A DNA stretch of 64,000 nucleotides from Beta vulgaris subsp. vulgaris (Eukaryota > Streptophyta > Magnoliopsida > Caryophyllales > Amaranthaceae): assembly GCF_026745355.1 (NCBI RefSeq), contig NC_079206.1, positions 19,628,019-19,692,018 on the forward strand, written 5' to 3'. Each line of letters begins with the position of its first letter. Within the stretch, counting starts at the first letter, position 1. A program made the translations under genes and the position numbers. This document shows, one piece after another, positions 22,851 through 34,714 of this stretch. The notes under the pieces were generated by a model. The model searched no databases and was not told the DNA's origin. It saw only the letters and a program-made list of their open reading frames with translations.

Positions 22851-23177
22851 GAACGATATGTTCTGGGAATTTATGTAGATGACTCTAAGAACGGTATGGT
22901 TCTAGAGATATGTGATCCTAAGAATAGTTCTAGGAAGTTGAGCTTGGTTATCCTAAAGGCGGTATGGTCCTAGGATTGGGTTACTAACCTTGGGAGGTAT
23001 GGTCCATTGGTTCAATTTACGGGTGGTATGATCCGTAAAATTTAGTTATTCGAAAAGGGCGGTATGGTTCCTCGAATATGCAGGCTATTCGAAAAGGGCA
23101 GTATGGTTCCTCGAATATGCAACGTAGGCCTTGCGCGACATGGTCCAATAAGCCTACTCACAGACGGCATGGTCTGT
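22851..23177 (+). repeat. Row of ten short hairpins with conserved GGTATGG-like loops
   Basis: Successive inverted repeats have different stems but a similar loop. Examples: CTCTAAGAAC-ggtatg-GTTCTAGAG (22883-22907), TCCTAAAGG/CCTAGGA (22951-22975), AACCTTGG/CCATTGGTT (22986-23012), TTTACGG/CCGTAAA (23016-23039), ATTCGA/TCGAAT twice (23048-23077, 23087-23116), GTAGGC/GCCTAC (23124-23157), ACAGAC-ggcatg-GTCTGT (23160-23177). Loops centre on GGTATGGT or GGCATGGT. Stems vary between units while staying complementary. Confidence 0.8.
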
Positions 23178-23869
23178 TGTGTTTGAGCTTGTTAACCGTA
23201 GTTGTTGCAGTTGACGAGGATTTGGTGTATTAGTGGATTTTCCTGATTTGTTGCTTATGGTTATTTGTATCCCTTAGCGGGTATGGTGTTCTTTGATGTT
23301 GTTTCTAATTACTTTCAAGTTCATTATTTATTTCTATTTGAACTGGGAGAACTGCTAGTTACTCCCCACTGATTGTGGAAGTTGTTGAATTATTATGCAG
23401 ATGGTGATGCTGTTTAGGATTGTCACAGTTTGGACCGGGGTTGTGCGTTATAACCATGTGAGCAAGAATGTGGTGCTAGTCATAGTGGACGAGCATTTCG
23501 AGAGCGGAATTAGAACTAGCTACTTTGTTGGTTTTAAGTAGCTATCTCTTTAGTTTTACCATATGCTTTGAACTACGGATTTCAGTTGTTTTGGGTTTGA
23601 ATTTTACTCTTTTGAGGTTACTTATGGTAATCTTATGACATTTTGAGACTTGTTGGAATGAGGGTATGAGACCTCATTTTCCCTTTATATATATATGACT
23701 TTTGAGTTGATTTATGTCTTTGAAGGCTTTATCTATCTATAGTTTCATAATAATCTACTCCTTAGAGTAGCATCTCCGTCTATTTGGTGTTTCCGTTGCC
23801 ATTCTATGTATCATTTTCCTTACTTTAAATCTTCACTCTTCTTTGAATTGGACGGAATGTTACAGTGTA

Positions 23870-26334
23870 TGAAGGGAATTCTTGTACAAATCATGTCCAT
23901 GAGCAAGAAGACGCGTATGAGGAAATGGAGTATGATACTGAGGACGAGTTTGATGATGATGACAATGATCATGTGGATGATATGATGGATGGTGTCGAGG
24001 ATGATTTAGGACAACATTCTCGTGTTTTTGAGTCTTTGAAAGAGGAAGCACAAAAGCAACTTTATCCTGGTTGTAAAAAAATTACCAAACTTTCTGCCAT
24101 GTTGACACTTTTCAACATAAAGTCAAAGGAAAATTGGACCGATATTAGTTTCACTTTCGTGTTGGAAGTGTTAAGTGAGATGTTTCCCGATGGCAATGAG
24201 CTTCCAAAGTCGACTTATTATGCTAGAAAGCTTATGTGTCCCTTTGGCTTAGAGTACAAGAAGATACATGCTTGTCCAAATGACTGCGTGTTATATAGGA
24301 ATGAATATGACAATGTAGATGAGTGTCCATGGTGCGAGGAGTTACGTTACAATCGTAAAGGGGCTGGAGGTTCGAAAGGACCCGCAGCTAAGGTGTTGTG
24401 GTATCTTCTAATGATACCTAGATTCAAGCGATTGTTTTCCATAAAAAAAGATGCAAAAAATCTAAGGTGGCATGCAGACGGAAGGAAGAAAGATAGTTTA
24501 TTGAAGCATCCGACAGATTCTCCTGAGTGGAAGAGTATTAATAGATTGCATAAGCCATTTGGGAATAAAGATCGTAATTTGAGGCTTGAACTATGTACAG
24601 ATGGGATGAATCCATTCGGAAGTATGAGCTCTTTGTATAGTACATTGCCTGTGCTTTTATTATATATAACTTGCATCCTTGGTTGTGTATGAAACGCAAG
24701 TACATGATGTTGTCGCTACTAATCTCGGGTCCTAAACAACCCAGAAATGACATAGATGTCTATCTTGCACCATTTATCGATTATCTCAAAAAGCTATGGG
24801 ATGAAGGGGTTTCTGTGTTTGATGCTCATGCTAATGAGATGTTCACCTTGCGTGCAATGCTTTTCAGCACCATTAACGATTTCCCAGCGTACGGTAACTT
24901 ATCTGGGTATAAGAATAAACGTAAGAAAGCATGTCCGATATGTATGGATGACATGGAATCCACATTCATTCCTAATTGCAAACATGTCTACATGCCCCAC
25001 CGAAAGTTCTTACGACCCGACCACCCTTTTCGTAAGAAGAAGAAGGCATTTTATGGGTCTGTTGAAGAGGGTGTAGCTTGTAGACCATTGACTGGTAAAG
25101 AGGTTTATGAGAAACTAAAGGGTATTGAAACAAGGAGTCTGTCTTTTGGACACTCACCTACTGGAAAGACCTAAAGGTTAGACATTGTCTTGACGTCATG
25201 CATATAGAAAAAAATGTATGCGATGCTATTCTTGCGACGCTTATGAATAATTCCAATAAGACAAAGGATAACAAGGCCTCACGATTGTACTTGGAAGATA
25301 AAGGAGTTCGGCCAGAATTGTGGCCTCAAGACAACAAAGGTAAGAAGAGGAAGAAATATGAAAAAGAAACAAATATTGAGGAAGACAAGAAGGGGAAAGA
25401 ATAAGAAGAAAACAGAAATCTCGAGAATGAAGGTTAAAAAGAACAAAAAAAAGTCGACAATAGAAATAATTTGCCTCCAGCTTGTTATATGTTGTCCAAG
25501 GAAGAGAAGCGGATTTTTTTGTGAGTCTTTGTATGGCATTAAGGTTCCGTCGGGGTACTCATCTAATATGAAAAGATTTTTATCTTTGAATGGCGAGTTA
25601 AAATTAGGGTTTATGAAATCTCATGATTGCCATGTTATAATGCAAGTATTTTTTAACCGATTGCTATTCGTGGGAATACTCCAAAACATGTAAGGTATGC
25701 TATTACTGAACTATGCTCATTTTTCAACACGATATGTAGCAAAGTGCTTGATCCGACAAGACTTGATGCTCTTCAAGCTGTTATGTTAGAGACTCTTTAC
25801 AAGTTTGAAATGTATTTCCCACCTGCATTCTTTGACATAATGGTTCATCTTATCGTCCATCTAGTTCGTGAAATAAAGCTTTGTGGTCCAGTGTTTTTGA
25901 GGTGGTAGTATCCTTTTGAAAGACAAATGTGTACTTTACAAGATAAAGTGAGGAATCCTGCACAACCTGAAGCTAGTATCATTCAAGGCACCGTGGCGAT
26001 GAAGTTGGTAATTTTATAGCCGAGTATTTGGCTAGTGTTGAACCTATCGAACTTCCTACATCTCGATATGATGGAAGACTTGGAGGCTACAGTACGATTG
26101 GCTCAAAATTAGTCACACCTCCAAGGGATAGGCGCCTACAAGCACACTTATATGTGTTGCATCACGTTGCAGCAGTGCATCCGTATGTGGCTGAGCATAT
26201 GGAGGTGCTACAGGTTGAAAATCCTTCCAAAGAGGATAGGGCATTGATGCAGTTGCACAATAAGACGTTTATTGATTGGTTTCATGATCGAGTAATATGT
26301 CCCAACAAAATGATGTATCTGAAACTATTAAGTG
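23870..26334 (+). pseudogene. TNP2 transposase, central catalytic region
   Basis: This is the body of the CACTA TNP2 transposase (Transposase_21 type). An acidic N-terminal linker leads to LPKSTYYARKLMCPFGLEYK, then CPNDCVLYRNEY.NVDECPWC, then LRWHADGR. Downstream are HCLDVMHIEKNVCDAILATL, SHDCHVIMQ and FPPAFFDIMVHL...HLVREI, all hallmarks of the family. TNP2 binds element ends and catalyses cut-and-paste transposition. Frame changes occur near 24640, 25130, 25480-25700, 25910 and 26290, most of one base. The reading is cut at 26334 by the CACTA insert and continues at 28356. Confidence 0.9.
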
Positions 26335-28352
26335 CACTAGTAGAAAAAGGACGATTTGCGTCCCCCCAAGTGCGTCGCACTAAAATGGAAACGACGCAAA
26401 TACATAATTTGCGTCGCATGGGAGCCAGAGTGCGACGCAAAATAACTGCTCACAATCCTAGATACGAGCCATATGCGTCGGATCCAGATGAAATGCGACG
26501 CATATCGCTCATGTGCGTCGGACCCTGAGGCCCATACGACGCACATTGTTGACAACTATCTGCGTCGCACGTCCTTAAGGTGCGTTGCAAATTAATGATT
26601 TGCATCGGACCCCAAGCCCATGCGACGCACATCAGTTGGGCCCTAAAATTAAAACTCCATCTTCTTAATAAAACTCGCGTATCCATCTCAGTATCTCACA
26701 CTCTCCCTCTTAACCTAAAACTCCAACCCCCCATCTTCTCTCTCTCTCTCTCCTTCACTCCCCGTGTCTCTGAAAACCCAGAACCCCAAAAACATCAGTT
26801 CTTTCTCTCCTTCACATCAGTTCGCTAGTGCTGCTGGCCAGAGTTTTATAGTCTACAGAGTCGCGCGATTTTGCAGCGGTGTGAAGCGTCTTGTTGCTGC
26901 CGGATTCCTATCCAAGTGCGTCGCATTGCTTAGTCTCGCCGGAACCCCGCTGGCTTCGTCGAAGCTTTGAAAAACCCTTCGAATTCATCAAATTTCAATT
27001 TCTTCTTGTTCATTAAAAGCGTGGTGAAGCTTCGAAGGAAAAGGCGAGATAAAGGTTTTAGATCTGTTTTTTTTTCAGTTTCTTCTTGTTTTTGTTCATT
27101 TTTTCTTAATTTTTTTGAGGTTACTTCTAATTCTTTTTTCTCACTTTTTTTTGCTTTCTGATTTTTTTGAGGTTTTAGATCTGTTTTCGTTGATGTTTTC
27201 TTAATTTTTTTGCGATCTGACGAATTTTCGCTTTTTTTTTTACCTAATTGAAAATTCTGAGTTATGAATGTTTAATATTGAATGTTCAGTTTTGTGTTTT
27301 CATTTTTTAGATCTGATTTCTTTTTATTTAATTTTTTCCGTTTTCAGATCTGGGATTCATTCTCCCCCCCCCCTCTTTCTTCATCTTCCTCTTAGATCAA
27401 AGGCGAAGGGCGACGGTGTAACTGAACCAAATGAGATCTCGCCAGTAACTCCCCATCTTCGTTCTTCTCTCCGGCGCGCCTCTCAAACACGAAAATTCAC
27501 TCTAACGCCGACGGTGGTTGCATGGTGGTATACGGTGATGGTGCTGTTGTCTTCTTAGTAGATCGCAATTTGACGCTCATAATTTGGCCAACGATGCTTC
27601 TATTTCGGTGAATGTCTCGATCGTTCTTTCTTTTTCTTAAATTATGAATCCCAGGTAGTAAGTTCTCGAATATTTTTGTATATTTTACATTGTTTTTTTT
27701 AGATATTTCTTCAATACAATCCATGTAAGATCTTGTATATTTTCATTTTCGATTTTAGATCTGGAAACTTAGAGGATTTTTTTTTTTGAAGTTGTAAATT
27801 CTAAATTGATAATAGTGGTTTGTTCTCTGTAAAACTAGTTTAATTTGTTCTCTTTGTCTCTCTTAGTTTTCGTGATAATAGAACTTTCCGCCATTGTTTT
27901 TTGTTTATGTTTGTCGAATTTATGAATTATTTGAGTGTGAGTTGCGGTGATGAGATGATCATTTGAGGTTTTGGGTATCTGTTTGCTTCAGATCTATTAA
28001 TAAATGGTTCAACATTTGTTGTGTATGTATTGATGCTTATGAATCTATATTTTTTTAATGAAAAACGACAATTTGCGTCGGATGATGAGTTACATGCGAT
28101 GCAGATGGTTGCTCATCTGCATCGCATGTAGCTCATGATACGACGCAAAAGACAAAATGTTGGTGTTGTTTTGGCGCCTTGTGCGTCGCACTTCGTGTTT
28201 CACGCGACGCAAATAGCTTAAATCTGCGTCGTGTCCTTGTCCGACGCAGATGATAACTCTTAAATTTGCGTCGAGACCAGTGCCGTCGGACCGATGTCCA
28301 GACGCAAATGGTGGTCCCAGGTCCAACGCAAATCATTAATTTTGTACTAGTG
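26335..28352. mobile_element. Non-autonomous CACTA with TGCGTCGCA subterminal repeats
   Basis: Ends are CACTAGTAGAAAAAGG and, read inward from the right, CACTAGTACAAAATT, with a 3-bp duplication GTG (26332-26334 and 28353-28355). Subterminal zones (26347-26632 and 28075-28330) contain about ten and eight copies of TGCGTCGCA-like words in alternating orientation. The 1.4-kb interior is CT-rich leader-like sequence with T runs and no transposase. It resembles a captured promoter, leader and first-intron region, with short open frames near 26764-27161 lacking motifs. Removing it restores the TNP2 reading ...ETIKWLTSGLREAV. Confidence 0.9.
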
Positions 28353-28355
28353 GTG

Positions 28356-28949
28356 GTTAACATCTGGTCTTCGTGAAGCTGTCAACAAATATGAGGGGTA
28401 TGATATCAACGGATTTACATTTTGGAGTGAAGGTCAAGATGAAAAGTCATCATCACTACAAAATAGTGGTGTTTCTGTTTTGGCGTCATCTACATTTTAT
28501 GCGAGCGCTAAGGATCGGAATCTGGTGGATGCCAAACTGTTAAACTATTTCAAGAAATATGGGAGCTTAACTACTCTAGTTTCAAGGTTGGTCTGTTCTG
28601 TTGCAAATGGATAGGTTATAATCGGCGTTTTGTAAGAAAGGATGACCCTTGTGGATTCACTCTTGTAGACTTGGGTCATTTGCGTGAAAGTGACGAGCCA
28701 TTTATACTTGCAACACATGCTAAGCAAGTATTCTATGTAAGAGACTTTGTTGATCATAAGTGGTATATTGTTGTACCGGGAAAAAGAAGTATCCTTGGCA
28801 TTGGCGATGTTGATGATGAGGAAGAGTATGATGCTTTTGAGGACAACCCACCTTTCATCAATCCCAAAATCGATGTAACACGCGATGCAGATGTCGACAC
28901 AAATTATATGCGTGTAGATCACACGGAAGGGATACTTGTCGACTCCTGA
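28356..28949 (+). pseudogene. TNP2 transposase, C-terminal region
   Basis: It encodes VNKYEGYDINGFTFW, then SSSLQNSGVSVLASS, WELNYSSFKVGLFCCKW, then EPFILATHAKQVFYVRD and KWYIVVPGKR, the conserved C-terminal part of CACTA TNP2 (GY.iNG..F.T, QNSGV, W.L.Y..F......W, PFI.A.QA.QVFYV.D, W..VV). It ends with an acidic tail and TGA at 28947-28949. One frame change lies near 28550. The fit of the first codons with the sequence before 26335 proves continuity across the inserted CACTA. Confidence 0.9.
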
Positions 28950-29601
28950 GAATGATATATTCACGAGGTATTATATGACAATTACAAATGTCTTTTATTA
29001 CTTGGGAGATATGAAACATATTTTTGTGGTTCCTATTCTCATATTATGTATTTTGTATCTTTGAATCTCTGTACGTTACTTTGAAGTTTTCATAAATAAT
29101 GAGTTTGAGTTTTTGACGTTGACACCTTTGATCTTTCAAAGAACCCCTTTTTTGTTTCCTAGTAAAGCATATGTACATCATTTATAAAAAAAGTCATAAC
29201 AAGCTATCTAATGACTGTAGGTCATGTGTAGCTGCTTGCTTTTTTTGTTTGATGCCCTACCATATTTGCTCTTCTAGCTGTCACAAATCCAATTAGCTTA
29301 CAGTCATTCTAGTGTTCTAGCTTCCAGTTCGCAGGTAACACATTATTACTCATTGAAACTTCTTTTTTTATTATTATTATTGTTGATTTATAATGGTCTG
29401 TTTTGCTTTTCCTAATTTCAAACCATTATTGTTATTATTAATAAAAGTTGAACATAATTGGCCTAAGAGAGTTCTATATGTCTTATATTCCTTGAGATTG
29501 TAACTTTGTCGTCATATTAAGAATCTTGTATTCAGTTCGCATCAAATATAAATTTGCTGGAAGATGAAAAGCAAGACAACTTGAAATTCATGGAAACTCA
29601 C
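28950..29601. other. TNP2 3' region, AT-rich, no gene
   Basis: Probable TNP2 3' untranslated sequence followed by AT-rich DNA. I see no motif. Confidence 0.4.
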
Positions 29602-30941
29602 TTGTAGTCTCTCCTTGAGCATCCTCTTCAATTGTCCTAGTGAATCGTCACTAGTATATCAGAGATATTCTCTTGAGGGAGTATTCATCAAAGCGACATG
29701 ACATCATTTGCACAATAACTTATAGCATGTGCATATTGTGGCCAAATAGAAGGCTGCATAGTACATACGATTCAGAGGACTTACTAAGTCAATCTCTCGG
29801 GAGACAAGGGATGTCGGAACATTTTCTTGGTCAGAGGATCCCTTCTCAATAGACAACTTACTAAGATTACTTGCATTTTCTTTGATTTCTGATTCTAGCA
29901 TCTAAATTGCACTCCTGCACAAGAAAAATTAATGTAAGACGAAATTTCAAGTTCCAACATACCGAAGTTAAGGAGTAGATTTCATGGAATCACATAACAT
30001 GTACAACATTCTAGCAATTTGCTACTTTAGCATCTAGGGCACCAATATATTTGAAATCCTTATCATTAGCTACGGTATCCAATTATCAAAACTCCCTCAA
30101 TCCCCTAGCTCTAAAATGTAAGCATGCAATGAACTTCAGTTTAGATACTTTAGGTAGGAAAATGCATGCCATATTTGTTCTCATGCATCTAAAGGAGACT
30201 CCATGGCTAAATCAATGAGTTTGTTTGAAGCTGCAGATCAACCATGTACTTTAACAAATCGAGGCGACCTTTTAAAGGGAAAACCAGCCTATTAATAATA
30301 TAAAACATAAACAACATAATTTTGACATCTGGAAAGATTTGCCCTAGATTTCAAATTAAATCCTGTGTCCAAATATTGAAAGAATATACTAGTTGACTAG
30401 CTCATACCTGCAGACACTTAGAGCTTTCCGCATAGCTCCAGATGCAGCTGCGACATTCTGTCATAAAAGCATTGCAAGTATCAGAAGATGCTTCAATTGA
30501 CAGGTTAATATTCCATTGAAGTTTGTAAATAGCAAAATTGCAGAACTTAGGAACAAGAGGATATAGAAAGACTTACTCCTGCACAAAGTTCCAAGGATTG
30601 TGCCAGGAATACCATTTAAGGAAGGGCCTGCCCAGAAAAAGGAGAATCCCATTAGAAATATGTTAAAATTGAACTCATTTTATATACATTGTCTTCTAAA
30701 CAACAGCTCTAGCCTCTAGCATTGTACTTAATGGTGTGTAATATCTATCAGAGATACAAAGGAAGCACTAATGACTAACCACAAATCTCTCTTGAAGAAT
30801 CTTTTGTATTTGATCCTTTCAGTAAGCACGGAATGTCAAAACTGAAGGTTTGCCTGCCATCAGAGTTAAAGAGCAGAGTTAGTAACCAACACGACAGGTG
30901 GAGAGGCAACCTCTCGTCTTGCAGTATTTCATGCTTTAATG
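29602..30941 (-). pseudogene. Relic of a spliced host-type gene, unidentified
   Basis: Five exon-like blocks on the minus strand have GT-AG borders: 30941-30780 (with LPLHLSCWLLTLLFNSDG and FSFDIPCLLKG), 30627-30577 (PSLNGIPGTILGTLC), 30457-about 30404 (NVAAASGAMRKALSVC), about 29915-29785 (LESEIKENASNLSKLSIEK) and 29650-29602 (DDSLGQLKRMLKERLQ). The frame runs on across most junctions, but there is a one-base slip at the second junction and one TAG in the fourth block. I cannot name the family. The piece lies inside the giant CACTA, antisense to its genes, and most likely is a captured host-gene segment. Confidence 0.5.
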
Positions 30942-31611
30942 CTAAACATGGAGGAAAACATCAGGGTTGTAGTACATGTTGCCAAAGTAGCCATACCCTA
31001 ATGGAAGGAAGTTGGTCAGCTCAATAAGCACAACCAGCTGTTACACAACAAGGTTGCTGATGTAATAGTCAAAATGATTACTGAACTCAACACTACTGCA
31101 AATATGTGCAAAGAAATCACCCATAAGAGACCATATTGACGATATAGGTGGTTATTTAGTAAAAGGCACCTAATTTGTTAGAAAAGGGGTCTCTTTTCGT
31201 ATGACAAAAGACCTACTTTTTAGAAAAGTGGTCTTTTTGCATGTCGCCAAAAAAATTCCAAGACAAAAAAACCCCTTATTCTAATTAAGTGGTTACTTTG
31301 ATTTTACATCCTTTTTTGAAAATTGATGTCATCCATTAAATTTAATTTTCGTATACACTTATTAGTCATTAATAGGTACATTAGAATTTACCAAAAAAAA
31401 AAATGGAAACGTAATCTTGTGAATAAGATTACGAACCGACCTTTTGAAAATGCAACCCTAGAAGGATAGAAGTAGAACTTTAAATATTGTATTATAATGT
31501 ATTATTGCTTTTAGCCTCTAACCCCCAAACCCTCGTCACTAATCCCCTGTCGTCCAACGCCGACGAACCCCTTAGTCCCAACACGAATTAACCCTTACAC
31601 TCTGTCGTCTG

Positions 31612-32130
31612 ATGAAACAAGCTGGGTTGATTCCAGACAAATTGACCCTTCCCTTTGTTGCAAAAGCTTGTGCCAAGATTTCAGATCTCAAACAATCCCA
31701 AATTATTCACGCCCATATATTCAAATCACCCTTTTGGTCAGGTATCTTTGTTGGTACAGCTGTTATTGATATGTATGTAAAATGTAACAAACTGAATCTT
31801 GCACACCAAGTGTTCGATAACATGCCTGAAAGAGATGTGACTATGTGGAATGCAATGCTTTTGGGTTTTGCTCATTTAGGTTATGTGGATGGGTTTTTCG
31901 TACTTTTCCAGGAAATGAGACTGCATGGGTTCATTCCGGACTTGATCACAATAATAGGATTGACACAATCTGTTATTGAATTGAAGGATTTTAATCTGGT
32001 GAGAGGTAGTCATGCCTTCGGAATTTGTGTTGGAATGATAAATAATGTATCTCTAGCTAATACTTTGATTTCTGGGTATAGTTAATGTGGGGACTTGGTT
32101 TTCAATTCTTATGTGACTTATTATTGCTAA
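31612..32130 (+). pseudogene. Pentatricopeptide repeat (PPR) protein fragment
   Basis: The frame encodes typical plant PPR units: GLIPDKLTLPFVAKACAKIS, then HAHIFKSPFWSGIFVGTAVI, DMYVKCNKLNLAHQVFDNMP, ERDVTMWNAMLLGFAHLGYV and GFIPDLITIIGLTQSV. These match the P/L/S-class repeat pattern of organelle RNA-editing and processing proteins. It breaks at TAA (32083-32085) just after NTLISGYS, where CGDLVF continues the PPR pattern in the same frame, so a sense codon has become a stop. Only about four to five repeats are present, against ten or more in complete proteins. It was captured by the surrounding CACTA. Confidence 0.85.
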
Positions 32131-32827
32131 GCTTCCCTAAATTATTCACCATGAATCTACTATTACTTGATTCACGCGCATCCTCATATTGCAGGTTCAT
32201 TTGTTTGAATAAATTTATAAAATTTAAGATTTTGTGTGTTGCTTATATGTATTGCAAAGCTTGGACGATATAAACTCTCGTTTTTTTTTTTGGAATTAAG
32301 TGTAATTTATTTCACCTTTTTCATGGTTTTCAATTTTATCTTCTACTTTGGGGTTTTCACTTTTTTGGAATTAAGAATGTTATAAATAACTAAATAAGCT
32401 CTTTATAAATAACAACAAAAGGAGTAGTATATTGAATCATACATGTTTATTGAATTTAGAAAGTAGTATATGAAGACCAACACATGACCACCATCTATGA
32501 GCTCTTTTCGGACAATGATAATTTTAGTTTCAATATACTTCTTTTTTTTTAATTATGATAATGACAAATAATGTTCATAACTGATATGAACTGAGCAAAG
32601 CTCCTTCTCTTTGGGTTGGGTTCTCTTCTCTTATAATGACATGCATTTAGTCAATTTTGGTTCTTAGCAATATGCCCTTGTGCACAGCTTTTAAATTTTT
32701 TCGATGATCTTGGTTTTTATGTATTTTACCAATTGAGACATGTAGTTTTCAGGGCTTTGTGCCTCTAGAGCATATGTTCATTGTCTGTTTCAGATGGTAA
32801 CCTATAGCTGTTTTGTGATATTAGAGA

Positions 32828-33962
32828 ATGAGATCGTCTGGTGCGAAGAGTATGAAAGAGGAGGCATTGGACAGCTTAAAAGCAATTCCATCAGTCTCGC
32901 TTGAATCTAAAACCCCATCCCCTGTCCAGGCCTTCTTGGGAGCGATCACTGCAGGTGTGATTGCAGTCATTATGTATAAATTTACAACTACTACTGAGGC
33001 AGCTCTTAATCGGCAAACTCTTTCTGATAGCTTCTCGGTTTGTCTTTTCACTTCTTGACTTCTTTCCTTTTCTTCTGAAGAGTTGTGTCTCCTGATCAAT
33101 TTCCATGCATTTCACTCTGTTTTGTGTTTTGGAGCTGAAATGGTGATTTGATGCTTGAGGGTTTTAAAGGATCTTCATACTATAAGTAAACTAGAGTTTT
33201 AATATGTCAATTTTATTTATTTTTTAGGCATGCATAGAACTGGTTTATTGTTGTTCTTTTCTCACTATTGCATTCATAGCTTCACTGCAATACATGTTAC
33301 ATAACTACTTTATTGCTTGTCACTACTACTATCTAATACTGAAACTGAGGATACTATTTGCTGCATAATGTTGGTGTTCTTAAATTTCTTCCTTTTTACC
33401 CATTGAGCCTCATCGTTTTGGAGAGAACATCTTTTTGTATACTTGTGTTTCTCTTTCTTCCCATGGTTATACCTTTTTTCTGTCTTATTATTATCTTCAG
33501 AGCTGTTGATGCCTGTTTGTTTCAGCCTCCACCCATGCAATTCTTGGCTCTTAATAATGGATGAGAGTTATCTGGGTTGATGTAATCGCTTTCCTGAGTT
33601 TATTGTCTGTGAATGTCTATCACCCTTATATAAGATCTTTATAACCTGGCACTGCTTAATTATCCAATAATAAGAATAAACTACTGACACTCTGTTAGGA
33701 GAGTTGTGATGATACTTCTCATGTCTTTTGCTGATAGTTTCCTTTTTCTATTCCTGTTTTGGTTTACGTGTTGTTGATTCTATTACGAAAGGGAAGTTCT
33801 GGAACTCGAGTGAGTTTGAGTTGATTGTGTTATATATTTGTGTGTGTGCAGGAAATAGCGATACTAAAAGCGTCTTTGGAAACTAAATCTGTGCTGACTA
33901 CTGTATTCCTGGGGACAGAAATTGTGCATGCAAAGGATAGCAAACGCATGAGTGTATACTAA
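32828..33962 (+). pseudogene. DUF3082-like membrane protein, two exons captured
   Basis: The first exon (32828-33037) encodes KEEALDSLKAIPSVSL, then SPVQAFLGAITAGVIAVIMY and LNRQTLSDSFS. One hydrophobic segment is preceded by the SPVQ motif, resembling plant DUF3082 proteins (thought to be plastid-targeted). A donor follows. A later block (33852-33962, after GTGTGTGCAG) reads EIAILKASLETKSVLTTVFL to a stop and may be its next exon or that of a different gene. The conserved second half of DUF3082 proteins is missing, so this is a fragment. Family assignment is by pattern only. Confidence 0.55.
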
Positions 33963-34714
33963 ATCATTGCCATCTACCGTCTTCATGCATATTCTGGTGC
34001 TTATTTGTTGCGTTTTGCCGTCTTAATTATTAAAATACTTAATAGTTAATAATGAGTATCTTTCAAAGTTCAAATGCTTTGGCCTTTAGGGATCGGATTA
34101 CATTTGTATATGGTGTTTATGTTGTTTTGCTGAAGGTAATGGTGTCATCTTATTATGATATAGCTATGATATTGTAGAGTTGCAACACTAATCTTGGCCC
34201 AATAGCTGACATTGTGGGTGGATTGTGGAGATGACTCGTCACGTATCATAATATTGTTGGACACCACAAAAGCTACCAGGCAAGGATTTGCGATTGAATT
34301 TCCAGAAAGGATTGTCAGTATAACGTCCCCCTTACTCATGGTAGTATTTTTTTTGGCAGAGCTCACATGCACAAGTGTGATGCGGATAGGAAGAACTTGA
34401 ATATAGCCTAGATTTTGACTAGGATGTATAATGTATCTATATCTTTTTCATTTTTGAAAATTTTGTCTATGTAGTTTGAATTTTTTTTAATTTATTACTC
34501 ATTTTACGAAACACATTCGTTGAATATCTGAGTGGTTAAGGATATTATTATGTAAATAATTATTTTAAATGAATGAATATTTGGTACATGTTTAATGGAT
34601 GGATAAAACACATCAAGTGTATTAATGTATTATGATAATATGTTTAATTACAAAAAGGGGATATATGCAAATTTTTACATTAAAAAAGCCAATATAAAAA
34701 GCTGTTTTATTTAT

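Larger units (their letters stand above)
21166..23864 (+). mobile_element. Solo LTR, 2.7 kb, inserted in TNP2
   Basis: The unit starts TGTAACACCCCG and ends GGAATGTTACA, inverted TGTAAC/GTTACA termini as in many Ty3 LTRs. It has no coding sequence and no second LTR nearby. Flanks are GAGTA (21161-21165) and GTGTA (23865-23869), a 5-bp target duplication with one change. Excision of the unit with one flank copy restores the TNP2 frame. It contains a GC-rich block with repeated CTCGCGACTCGCGA near 22425-22500, a TTG microsatellite and a row of hairpins (22851-23177). Orientation is given as the strand of the TG...CA reading and is not otherwise proven. Confidence 0.8.

Noticed and set aside
22851..23177. 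CRISPR-like array
   Set aside because: Units are hairpins with variable stems and no constant long repeat with unique spacers; it lies in a plant LTR.
21166..23864. Complete LTR retrotransposon
   Set aside because: No gag-pol motif and no second LTR within the segment; TGTAAC...GTTACA ends and 5-bp flanks fit a solo LTR.
28545..28964. 139-codon minus-strand frame
   Set aside because: Shadow of the TNP2 C-terminal region, which has clear family motifs on the plus strand.
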